IMG/VR virus record: IMGVR_UViG_3300037502_003119
Coordinates: 1-28,702 of that record
Reading direction: 5' to 3' (one strand)
DNA: 28,702 nucleotides
Source of the DNA: a virus
Part shown: positions 14,568 through 21,597 of the stretch, piece by piece
Numbering within the stretch: position 1 is the stretch's first letter
How the letters are laid out: each line of letters begins with the position of its first letter
Position numbers and translations under genes: made by a program
The notes under the pieces: model-generated
The model's input: only the letters and a program-made list of their open reading frames with translations
The model's database searches: none
What the model was told of the DNA's origin: nothing

Positions 14568-17069
14568 TCAAACAAAAAACGATTCAAGTGTTAATTCATT
14601 GTTTATGACCCAACCAATTGCTTGAATAATATTATCCAAAGGTTCTTTAAAAGTTTTTTCAAATTGCTTTGTTCTATCAATATATTTTTCAAGTTCAAAT
14701 TCTTTGGCTGGTTTATTGATGAAACCCAAAACAGCATCTTTACCATTCATCCCATAGGGATTTGGAACTTTTACAAAAACAAATTTTATTTTATCGTTTT
14801 CTCTAATAACTTGAATGTCTTTTGTAAGATTTAATTTTTTAATATATGCATTATGTAATAATGCTGCCTTTGTGGCAATTGGGGTTCCCGTTTTGTAAAT
14901 TTTTGTATTGTCGGTATATTTGGCAATACCCTTGACTCCCCGAGGAGCTGCAATATCCTCAATAGGCATTTTCATAAACTCATCATAGAATTCATCCACA
15001 TATCTTCGCAACTCCTCTGGGGTTTTGGTCAGGATAATCTTTATGCATTCCTTTAATTTATTTCTAACAATAGCCGGGGTGCTGCTGCGAGCAGTTTCTA
15101 GACCCATTATTTTTAACTTCGGTTCAGTAAATCGAACACCTTCAAGATCCTGAACATAAAGAGCGTATCTCTTCTTAGCAATAAAGATACCGGCAGAAGC
15201 AATGGCTTCCCGTTTAAATACGATCTTATTCTCCGAACAATTCAGAGTGCGGCCAAGCAAATCCATTTCCTTTTTGAATTCGGGCTGAATCTTTTGTTCA
15301 CACACCTGATTGATGAAATCAGTAACATTTGGTATATTTGTCTTCTCTGAAATCTTTTTAACTATTGCATCCAAATCAAGATAAACCGAATCTGTATCAA
15401 CAGCGATTACATAGTCTTTGTTATCTTTTGTAAGACTTTGAATATAATCATTCATAGCCTTTTCCGCTTTACGGATGATGACTTGTCCTGTGACTGTGAC
15501 TGCAGTGGCCAACTCAGGAGATGAATAGACAAAAGCGGGATTGCCAAGACAACCATATAAACTATTTGCGAGAATCTTTTTAACTGATTGGCGAACTTTG
15601 AGTGCTGCGATTCTCGGCAATAGTTTTTCATCTTTTGTTTGTTCATAATCCTTTTCCAGTTCTATCATTTTATTCTTGGCTTCCTTGCGCTGATTAAATG
15701 TCCTCTCGATCAGAATGGGAATAAATCCCTTAAAATCGTTGGTGAACATAGAACCGTTACATGCTAGACAAGCATTTGTTTTTTTTACTTGCTCTAGTGA
15801 ATCAAATATCTCTTTTTTTCTTCCACCCAAGAAATCATCTGCATTGAATGCAACATTGGCCTTTATACAGGTTTCTGGTGAAATATTCCACTGCATTATA
15901 ATCGATGGATACAGACTGGTTGCATCAAAACTAACAACATTTTTGTAGAAACCGGGCGTGACATCTTTAACATATGCTCCTACAAATTGCTCATCCTTGG
16001 CATAGCTTTTCTTCAAAGGTGGTATTATGTTTTGCTTTAGCAAATAGTCACAGCAGATGGTTTCCCAAATTCGCGTGGCAAAAAATACAGTGTCGTAAGT
16101 TATTTTTGCCTCGTATGCGACTGAAACAGCAAGATCGATAAGTTTTAGTTTATTGTCAAGCCGTTCAACCAAGACAGCATCTTGGACGTTATATTCTGCA
16201 AACTTTTGAAAGTTCTTTTTGTAAAACTCACGCAGTGAACCATACTCGCTATAATCCAGTTTTTGTGCATCTAGTTCCACCTTTGCTATGTTTTGCAGTG
16301 CATAGCTTTCTTGGCTAGTACCGGAAAATTTTTTATACAGATCCATGTAATCCAGAATCGTATAGCCGGGGAATTCATAAATTTTATAATTCTTTCCGCC
16401 TATGTCAGTCTCTCGCATCTTCATCAAACCAAAAGGCAACCAACTCTGTATATCTTCCGGTTCGTAAAAAAGCAATGCCCTACCTATTATATAGGGCATA
16501 TCAAATAGCTTGATGTTCCATCCAGTTATGATGTCAACATCTTCTTTGGCCAGAACCTCAAAGATCTTTTTGATCAATTCTTTTTCGGATGCAACGATGA
16601 TCACCTTGCAATCTGGCAAGGTGATCGGAGTAAAACTTATTACATAGGTTGTACCGTTGATTCTTATTGTTATTAGATTAATTCTTTCATTGGGTGAATC
16701 TAAATCTGGAAATCCTCCTTCAGATTCACACTCCAAGTCAAGATATGCTACCTTGATTTGGGAAAGATCGTATTCCACCTCAGCCGAATAAGTCTCCATG
16801 AGGTATTGAGTAATAAAATCAGTGTTTCCATATATTGGGCAGTCCGGTATGTCTCTGTATTGGTCCAAAAATTCTCTACAGTCATAGAGAGAATCAAATA
16901 TCATTCTCTTTACTGATGTGTTCTTTAGACTTCTATATTTGGATTCTTTTTCTGAATGAATATATAAAGAAGGTTTGAAGTTCACGGAATCCATAAACCT
17001 CTTGCCCTTGTTATATCCACGAACCAAAATTTTATTGCCTTTGAGTGTGCAGGCAGTATAAAACTTCAT
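14568..17069 (-). CDS. 43: Family B DNA polymerase, gp43-type
   Basis: The 833-residue replicative polymerase keeps both activities. The 3'-5' exonuclease has Exo I Y-L-D-L-E (D111, E113), Exo II N-I-K-L-F-D (N185, D190) and Exo III Y-N-V-Q-D (Y293, D297). The polymerase has motif A F-D-A-T-S-L-Y-P-S-I (D382), motif B K-I-L-A-N-S-L-Y-G (K498, N502, Y505), motif C V-D-T-D-S (D558, D560) and K-K-R-Y (632-635). The last residues L-E-S-F-F-V look like a sliding-clamp-binding tail. The ATG overlaps the DUF1599 stop as ATGA. The 3' third is much more AT-rich than the middle (22% G+C in 14641-14700, 42% in 15241-15300). Confidence 0.96.
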   Translation of the reverse strand: MKFYTACTLKGNKILVRGYNKGKRFMDSVNFKPSLYIHSEKESKYRSLKNTSVKRMIFDSLYDCREFLDQYRDIPDCPIYGNTDFITQYLMETYSAEVEYDLSQIKVAYLDLECESEGGFPDLDSPNERINLITIRINGTTYVISFTPITLPDCKVIIVASEKELIKKIFEVLAKEDVDIITGWNIKLFDMPYIIGRALLFYEPEDIQSWLPFGLMKMRETDIGGKNYKIYEFPGYTILDYMDLYKKFSGTSQESYALQNIAKVELDAQKLDYSEYGSLREFYKKNFQKFAEYNVQDAVLVERLDNKLKLIDLAVSVAYEAKITYDTVFFATRIWETICCDYLLKQNIIPPLKKSYAKDEQFVGAYVKDVTPGFYKNVVSFDATSLYPSIIMQWNISPETCIKANVAFNADDFLGGRKKEIFDSLEQVKKTNACLACNGSMFTNDFKGFIPILIERTFNQRKEAKNKMIELEKDYEQTKDEKLLPRIAALKVRQSVKKILANSLYGCLGNPAFVYSSPELATAVTVTGQVIIRKAEKAMNDYIQSLTKDNKDYVIAVDTDSVYLDLDAIVKKISEKTNIPNVTDFINQVCEQKIQPEFKKEMDLLGRTLNCSENKIVFKREAIASAGIFIAKKRYALYVQDLEGVRFTEPKLKIMGLETARSSTPAIVRNKLKECIKIILTKTPEELRRYVDEFYDEFMKMPIEDIAAPRGVKGIAKYTDNTKIYKTGTPIATKAALLHNAYIKKLNLTKDIQVIRENDKIKFVFVKVPNPYGMNGKDAVLGFINKPAKEFELEKYIDRTKQFEKTFKEPLDNIIQAIGWVINNELTLESFFV

Positions 17070-17392
17070 TGGTTGTTCTTTTGGTCTTTGTCCTTCAATA
17101 GTCCAGCAAGCAGAACACTGTAGTTGATCATGTCAACAATTGCATCATAGACGCTTTCGTTTGCAAGAGAAAGATCTCCTTTGTTCAAAAAAGTTGAGAT
17201 TCTTGACATTTTATCCGTCATTCTGATAAGAACCCCAAGTTCTGCCGTTGCAAACCCCAAATATTCTGCTCGTCTAAAATTCATGAATGGATCAACGCCG
17301 GAAGCATAGTCATTGTTTTTCTTTTTCATCAATTCCAATGCTTCGGAACACATATCTTGATGTAATTTAAATAAGTCTTCTCTTGTAGTCAT
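17066..17392 (-). CDS. DUF1599-type protein, putative nucleotide-metabolism enzyme
   Basis: The 108-residue all-helical protein matches the DUF1599 (nucleotide modification associated domain 1) pattern. It has K-K-K-N-N-D-Y (24-30), D-P-F-M-N-F-R-R-A-E, R-M-T-D-K-M-S-R, then E-S-V-Y-D-A-I-V-D-M-I-N-Y. The spaced Glu/Asp and Lys residues recall MazG-like NTP pyrophosphatases. The family is found with nucleotide-modifying genes, but its reaction is not established. It heads the replication operon, right after a sigma70-like promoter and 2-8 nt from the likely RNA start, and is coupled to the polymerase by ATGA. Confidence 0.75.
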   Translation of the reverse strand: MTTREDLFKLHQDMCSEALELMKKKNNDYASGVDPFMNFRRAEYLGFATAELGVLIRMTDKMSRISTFLNKGDLSLANESVYDAIVDMINYSVLLAGLLKDKDQKNNQ

Positions 17393-17400
17393 GGTAGTTC

Positions 17401-17428
17401 AATATACACTAGTTATAGGGGTCGTCAA
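17401..17428 (-). promoter_or_regulatory. Sigma70-like promoter of the polymerase operon
   Basis: On the minus strand TTGACG (17428-17423) and TATATT (17406-17401) are 16 bp apart. The -10 box ends 8 nt before the ATG at 17392, so the predicted leader is about 2 nt. The operon behind it (DUF1599, gp43, uvsX, 41, 61, thyX, nrdJ, tRNA-Asn) would be expressed early by host polymerase. Confidence 0.7.
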
Positions 17429-17461
17429 GTCTAAATATTAAGACACGGAGAATTTCACAAG

Positions 17462-18067
17462 ATGTTGGCACTAATCCCAGATTTTTCTAAACTTATCGAA
17501 GTTATTTCCATAGCAGTTTTTGGAATTTTAGGAATGGGATGGGGGGTAGTAAAATTTATACAATCTCGTCCAAAATCAGACAACTTTATTGCCATACACA
17601 CAGAAATTCATGAATTATTAACAGAACTCAGAATAAACAGCAAGGCAATGCGTGTAAGTGTTTTGCAATTTCATAATGGTGAATACTTCATGGATGGAAT
17701 TTCCATGCGCAAGTTTTCAATCACACACGAATCGTCGCACAAAGGTTATATTTCACAATCTTTAAAATTCAAGAATGTTCTCTGTTCTTTGTTTATTCCT
17801 CTGCTCCACGCAGTACTTGATAACAAAGGAATTGTGCACCATGTTGAGGCAATGTCCAATTCTTATGCAAAACATTTCTTTGAGGATGAAAACATTTCTC
17901 ATTATGCCTGTCTGCCAATTAGAAACAAAAATGTAAACATTGGTTTTATTTTGCTTCAATGGCATTTTGATTTTCCACCTAACATGGAAAATGCACAATC
18001 CGTTACAGACTATTTTGAAAGCATCCGTGATTCGGTAGAAATACAACTTTCATATCAAAAAAACTGA
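17462..18067 (+). CDS. Membrane-anchored GAF-like sensor protein next to holin gene
   Basis: A 201-residue protein with one N-terminal membrane segment (~11-33) followed by R-P-K, which places the rest in the cytoplasm by the positive-inside rule. A short helix (H-E-L-L-T-E-L-R) leads to a soluble domain opening with S-V-L-Q-F-H-N-G-E-Y-F-M-D-G and continuing with alternating strands and helices (Y-A-C-L-P-I-R; I-G-F-I-L-L-Q-W). This pattern recalls GAF/PAS-like ligand-binding domains, but I cannot confirm it. Similar FHNG-containing membrane proteins occur in phages without known function. It is the first gene of a tightly spaced trio with a holin-like and a spanin-like gene, suggesting a role in lysis or in sensing host state. 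Confidence 0.6.
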   Translation: MLALIPDFSKLIEVISIAVFGILGMGWGVVKFIQSRPKSDNFIAIHTEIHELLTELRINSKAMRVSVLQFHNGEYFMDGISMRKFSITHESSHKGYISQSLKFKNVLCSLFIPLLHAVLDNKGIVHHVEAMSNSYAKHFFEDENISHYACLPIRNKNVNIGFILLQWHFDFPPNMENAQSVTDYFESIRDSVEIQLSYQKN

Positions 18068-18074
18068 GGTAAAT

Positions 18075-18509
18075 ATGAGCATAGAACTTTTATCTTTGAT
18101 TGGTGGGGGAGTAACAGGATTTCTATTCAAATATTGGGCTCAACGAGCTCAAGACCAAAAAGAGATATTTGAACGCCTGATTAAGTCCAACCAACAAACA
18201 ACAAACAATCAAGACAAAGCAGCCCAACGAGTCCCTTTGGATGTTGGTAGAAATGTAAGAAGATTTATTGTTCTGACATGCTTGTTTGCCGTTGTTGCTG
18301 CTCCTTTTGTACTCCCATTCTTTGGAATTCCAACCTTTGCGGAATTTGAACAAAAACAACCTGAAAGTATTTTTGGAATGATTCCCGAAACCACTAGAAG
18401 ATATTTTGTGGAGATCCCGGGGTATTTCTTGGCTCAAGAAAATCGACAAGTTCTGTTGGCAGTTGTTGGATTTTACTTTGGAACTTCGGTATCGGGAGAT
18501 AAAGTATGA
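18075..18509 (+). CDS. Holin-like membrane protein with three hydrophobic segments
   Basis: This 144-residue protein has hydrophobic segments at ~3-20, ~63-86 and ~124-140. A polar Gln/Lys-rich helical loop lies between the first and second, with R-R before the second. Size and layout fit three-segment phage holins, which form holes in the inner membrane to start lysis. The assignment is from topology and neighbours, not from a sequence motif. GAGGT lies 4 nt before the ATG, and the stop overlaps the next start as ATGA. No endolysin gene is in the window, so the cassette would be split or continue elsewhere. Confidence 0.6.
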   Translation: MSIELLSLIGGGVTGFLFKYWAQRAQDQKEIFERLIKSNQQTTNNQDKAAQRVPLDVGRNVRRFIVLTCLFAVVAAPFVLPFFGIPTFAEFEQKQPESIFGMIPETTRRYFVEIPGYFLAQENRQVLLAVVGFYFGTSVSGDKV

Positions 18510-18748
18510 AATATCTAATTCCTCTTTTTTTGATTCTATCATCCTGCACATCTCCAAATTTTGTCTATATGAAAGACAAAGCAGGAAACCCAATTCATAC
18601 AACTACACCAAATCCATTTTTTAGTACCCCCAACCAAGCTTCAGAATGGAGTTTTTGGTATTTTGTAATTTTAGCAACGGTATTATGGTTAATTTGGAGA
18701 GAATTTAAGTCTATTAAATTTTCAAAGCAAAATAATAAAGATAAATAA
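18506..18748 (+). CDS. Short lipoprotein with C-terminal membrane segment, unimolecular-spanin-like
   Basis: The 80-residue protein begins with a lipoprotein signal peptide (K-Y-L-I-P-L-F-L-I-L-S-S-C, lipidated Cys14), then ~33 polar, Pro/Thr-rich residues. A membrane helix follows (~48-64), then a Lys-rich tail. N-terminal lipid plus C-terminal membrane helix is the layout of unimolecular spanins (T1 gp11 type), which link outer and inner membranes and fuse them at the last step of lysis. The bridge is far shorter than in known u-spanins, so the role is not certain. It is coupled by ATGA to the holin-like gene. It implies a Gram-negative host. Confidence 0.6.
   Translation: MKYLIPLFLILSSCTSPNFVYMKDKAGNPIHTTTPNPFFSTPNQASEWSFWYFVILATVLWLIWREFKSIKFSKQNNKDK
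18740..18747 (+). promoter_or_regulatory. Late promoter GATAAATA for the structural gene at 18769
   Basis: GATAAATA lies at the end of the spanin-like gene, overlapping its stop codon. T4 spacing gives an RNA start near 18753 and a leader of ~16 nt holding AGGAA before the ATG at 18769. The geometry is nearly the same as for the late promoter at 6212-6219. Confidence 0.6.
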
Positions 18749-18768
18749 ATAGTATACAGGAACAAAAT

Positions 18769-19992
18769 ATGTCAAATAAAAAATTAATGGAAAACTTTTT
18801 TGCTAGTTTTTTAAACCAAACTACTAATCCAACATCAGGGCGTATTGTTAATACAGCAATGGGTCCATTTAGATATAATGCTGTAACCCAAATGTGGCAA
18901 AATGTAAACAATGGAATGATGATGAACAATGTGTCTTTCCAAGATCAATTTTTTATGATGGATTATAGCACAACTGCTGGTGATAAATTAACAGCCCAAT
19001 CTAGCACACCAATAGTAATAAGTTATAGAGTTCTAAGTGGTTGGACAACAGTAACTTCCAATTCTTTTGGTATAAATAGACCGAGGAGAACCTGGTGGCT
19101 AAGAAGTTCTGGCGGCGCAACTTTGACTTATTTAACTGGTGCTAGTGGAGCATTTGGTGGCAGTTTTGCTCCTGCGACATCATTTGGACCGACTTTTGCT
19201 GTTACTCTCTCTAATAATTTGCCTGGAGGTAATGTTACAGTAACTTTATCATTAAATCATGTTTCTGGTACAGGCCCATCGGGGCTTGAATATGTCATCG
19301 GTAGTAACCAAATACAACAATATACTTCTCCTTTTACGATCACAAATAATGAACCATTAAAAATTGGTGTGGTGTATCCTCTAGGAAATACGGGTGGTGG
19401 TACCGGTGCAGTAAATATATTTGGAACTACAACACCGGGTTTAGGTAATTCTTATCTTGGTTCAATTACATATGCTTCTAATATAGTTGGTGATTTGTTT
19501 CCAGGTTTATCTGCATATCCTGTTGGCGTGTGGACTAATATTGGTGATATGTCACCAGTGCCGGATGGAAATAGTAACTATTATTATCATACAGGTACAA
19601 ACACTATAACTACAAACTCTGCTTTAGCTTATGGGTTAACATTTGGCTTATTCAATACACCGGTTGAAATTGCTCTTTGTTGCTACCTTATATCAGCTGG
19701 ACCAAATGTTGGTGCTGGTTATACATTCAATTACAGATATTCCATCAACAATGGAGCTTATATTGATTATAAACCGGATTTCCCACCAAATATTAATAGT
19801 GTCATAACATTAAATCCAAATGATGTATTAAGATTTGCTGTAAACATTCCAACTGCACATGCACCTGGCTTCGCATTAAATAATAAATTAATGTTATATG
19901 CTTGGAATGTCGATAGATACATCAGTGCAGGAACTAGCACACCACCAAACGCATTATCTACTCCAGATATAAATATATCTACTGATGTTTAA
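18769..19992 (+). CDS. Putative tail or virion structural protein
   Basis: The 407-residue protein is Gly/Asn/Thr-rich with few charges, as in phage tail fibres. Its N terminus (G-P-F-R-Y-N-A-V-T-Q-M-W-Q-N-V-N-N-G, ~32-49) resembles a short segment seen at the head of tail proteins in T4-like phages, probably an attachment region. The centre (130-250) has beta-rich, Ig- or jelly-roll-like spacing; no catalytic motif is seen. A late promoter and an AGGAA ribosome site precede it. Its stop overlaps the convergent sulfotransferase-like stop by 4 bp, with no terminator between. Confidence 0.65.
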   Translation: MSNKKLMENFFASFLNQTTNPTSGRIVNTAMGPFRYNAVTQMWQNVNNGMMMNNVSFQDQFFMMDYSTTAGDKLTAQSSTPIVISYRVLSGWTTVTSNSFGINRPRRTWWLRSSGGATLTYLTGASGAFGGSFAPATSFGPTFAVTLSNNLPGGNVTVTLSLNHVSGTGPSGLEYVIGSNQIQQYTSPFTITNNEPLKIGVVYPLGNTGGGTGAVNIFGTTTPGLGNSYLGSITYASNIVGDLFPGLSAYPVGVWTNIGDMSPVPDGNSNYYYHTGTNTITTNSALAYGLTFGLFNTPVEIALCCYLISAGPNVGAGYTFNYRYSINNGAYIDYKPDFPPNINSVITLNPNDVLRFAVNIPTAHAPGFALNNKLMLYAWNVDRYISAGTSTPPNALSTPDINISTDV

Positions 19993-20495
19993 TTATATAA
20001 TAAAAAATCATCTTGATAATGATTAAAAACTTTATCGAGATGGTTTTTATTTATTTCTCTTTTTTGTAAATTTTCATTAATGTGAAAATATGTTTTAAAT
20101 CCATATTTTGTAATTAACAAAGGCAAATCCTCTGGAAATCTGTGAATTATGCTATTTTCTTTTTTCCAGTTAATTTGTTTACGTAAATATGGCAGTCCAC
20201 ACATTTTATCGTTATTTTCAAATGCTTGTATTATTTCTTCTATTGGAACATGTATATGTGTTCCAGAAGAGATCGCTGATATAAATCTTTCAATAGGATG
20301 CCTAACAAATAAAACTGTTTGTTTAGAGGGGTTGGGTTCGTTTGGAACAAAATTTTTTAAATATACCGGTTTTCTTATTTTATAATTTTCTTTATAAATA
20401 TCAGGATAAAAAGAATATAAAATAGATGCTCCAATTGTAGAGCAACCAGCTTTTGGAATCATCGCAATACTATAATTCGGAGTAATAAAATACAT
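19989..20495 (-). CDS. Sulfotransferase-like protein
   Basis: The 168-residue protein carries both PAPS-binding signatures of sulfotransferases: I-P-K-A-G-C-S-T-I (13-21), matching the 5'-phosphosulfate loop, and V-R-H-P-I-E-R-F-I-S (64-73), matching the 3'-phosphate motif. The C terminus has a late E-N-L and ends Y-Q-D-D-F-L-L-Y, as in the membrane-type Sulfotransfer_2 family. It would move sulfate from PAPS to a hydroxyl or amino group, probably on a glycan; the acceptor is unknown. It is shorter than most family members (200-350 residues). Its ATG shares one base with the dUTPase stop (TAATG), so the two are cotranscribed. Confidence 0.72.
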   Translation of the reverse strand: MYFITPNYSIAMIPKAGCSTIGASILYSFYPDIYKENYKIRKPVYLKNFVPNEPNPSKQTVLFVRHPIERFISAISSGTHIHVPIEEIIQAFENNDKMCGLPYLRKQINWKKENSIIHRFPEDLPLLITKYGFKTYFHINENLQKREINKNHLDKVFNHYQDDFLLYN

Positions 20496-21013
20496 TATTT
20501 TCCAGTACTTCCAAACCCCCCAACCCGATCAGATTTCTGGTCGGGTTCTTTATAAATTTCCTGGAAGTAGCACTGTTCGTATTCGACTACCTCAGCCTGA
20601 GCCACCCTATCCTTGTCATAAATTTTGATGGCATCGGTGGTATTGGTGTTAAGAATGATAATTTTGGTCTCTAAGGTGTAGTCCTCGTCCACAATACCTT
20701 CACAATTAGCCAGCGTTAAACCGTATTTAAGGGCCATCCCTGACCGGGGGTGCAGGCGGAGGGAATATTGCTCGGGCACGTTAAAAGTCAATCCTGTGCG
20801 GATTAAAGCCCTTTCTCCGGGCATAAGGGCAATGAAGTTCTTTTCATTGGAGGAATCGTATTCCGGGAATACTTCCGTAAAACTTTTGCCCTGATAAATT
20901 TTAATTTTCTCGTTTGTTGGGATATATGCAGCCAAGTCAAAGCATGCTGCCATGCGAGTTTGAAAATTTGGATCTACGACATCCGGTGAGTGTTTAAAAT
21001 ATTGAAGAATCAT
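20495..21013 (-). CDS. dut: dUTPase (trimeric dUTP diphosphatase)
   Basis: The 172-residue enzyme hydrolyses dUTP to dUMP and pyrophosphate, keeping uracil out of DNA and feeding ThyX. All five motifs can be read: A-A-C-F-D-L-A-A (22-29), H-P-R-S-G-M-A-L (88-95), N-C-E-G-I-V-D-E-D-Y (103-112), R-V-A-Q-A-E (136-141) and R-V-G-G-F-G-S-T-G (163-171). An inserted loop around 38-58 is longer than in short bacterial forms. It lies under its own sigma70-like promoter, whose -10 box ends 6 nt before the ATG, with no room for a ribosome site. A stem-loop sits in its 3' end. Confidence 0.93.
   Translation of the reverse strand: MILQYFKHSPDVVDPNFQTRMAACFDLAAYIPTNEKIKIYQGKSFTEVFPEYDSSNEKNFIALMPGERALIRTGLTFNVPEQYSLRLHPRSGMALKYGLTLANCEGIVDEDYTLETKIIILNTNTTDAIKIYDKDRVAQAEVVEYEQCYFQEIYKEPDQKSDRVGGFGSTGK
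20522..20547. other. 11-bp stem-loop inside the 3' end of dut
   Basis: AACCCGATCAG (20522-20532) and CTGGTCGGGTT (20537-20547) form an 11-bp stem with one G-T pair and a 4-nt loop ATTT. On the plus strand a T-rich stretch (TTCTTTATAAATTT) follows, so it could end plus-strand transcripts running past the 18769 gene. It is fully coding on the minus strand (P-D-Q-K-S-D-R-V), so chance is possible. Confidence 0.4.
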
Positions 21014-21019
21014 GAATAT

Positions 21020-21047
21020 AGTATAATAGGATATAAATTTTTGTCAA
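21020..21047 (-). promoter_or_regulatory. Sigma70-like promoter for dut
   Basis: TTGACA (21047-21042, a perfect -35 box that includes the TGA stop of the upstream gene) is 16 bp from TATACT (21025-21020). The -10 box ends 6 nt before the dut ATG, so RNA would begin at or next to the A of the ATG, giving a leaderless message. Confidence 0.72.
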
Positions 21048-21364
21048 GTTATTTCCATTACGGATACTATAACATGAGTTCCATAAGTATATCCAGCAGT
21101 ATATCTTAAAGTATTGTTGCTTTCTAAAACCATAGGTGCATCCAAAACTTGCAGGCTGCTGCCAACTGGTAAAGTTACTGAAGTAATTATAGAGTAAGCA
21201 GTAGACCCTTTTAATAATTGAACAGTACCCAAATTAGTTAATGACGTATTTACATTGCTAATATTAATAGAATTTACCAATGCTGTTCCCGTTACTCCAG
21301 AGTATATGGTAGTGGCCGCAGTAGTTCCTATTATTGTTCCAAAACTTTTATATGCTTCTGGCAT
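21044..21364 (-). CDS. Small beta-rich virion or tail protein
   Basis: The 106-residue product is hydrophobic/Thr-rich with no charge clusters. It contains G-T-T-A-A-T-T-I-Y-S-G-V-T-G-T-A, V-N-S-I-N-I-S-N-V and L-P-V-G-S-S-L-Q-V-L-D-A-P, and ends V-S-V-M-E-I-T, like a compact beta-sandwich. I associate this pattern with small structural proteins found beside tail fibres in aquatic phages, without a precise name. AGGAG stands 5 nt before the ATG. It is last of the tail-gene series, and its stop lies within the dut promoter. Confidence 0.65.
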   Translation of the reverse strand: MPEAYKSFGTIIGTTAATTIYSGVTGTALVNSINISNVNTSLTNLGTVQLLKGSTAYSIITSVTLPVGSSLQVLDAPMVLESNNTLRYTAGYTYGTHVIVSVMEIT

Positions 21365-21378
21365 GTTTCTCCTATTAT

Positions 21379-21594
21379 TTATTCAAAAAATTGACGTTCT
21401 GGTTCTTCTATAATTAGAGGCAAATCAAAAAAAGATCTTGCTTCATTTTCATTTTCAAACCAATACCACCCGTCTGTGGGATATGTATAAGTATCTTTTT
21501 GCTCTTTATATAAAGAATAGTTTGCATTAATTACAAAATTTGGCCCATGAACCAAATTATTTTCTTCCAATTTGTAAAATCCTGGTCCTCTCAT
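21379..21594 (-). CDS. Small tail-cluster protein, unknown
   Basis: A 71-residue acidic, aromatic-rich protein (P-T-D-G-W-Y-W-F-E-N-E-N-E-A-R-S-F-F). Similar short Trp-rich proteins lie beside tail-fibre genes in T4-like phages of aquatic hosts, where a chaperone or attachment role has been guessed. The ribosome site AGGATAAAAT lies over the stop of the preceding gene, so the two are coupled. Function unknown. Confidence 0.65.
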   Translation of the reverse strand: MRGPGFYKLEENNLVHGPNFVINANYSLYKEQKDTYTYPTDGWYWFENENEARSFFDLPLIIEEPERQFFE

Positions 21595-21597
21595 ATT

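Noticed and set aside
20393-20400. Plus-strand TATAAATA inside the sulfotransferase-like gene
   Set aside because: No plus-strand gene follows; chance occurrence in AT-rich coding DNA.
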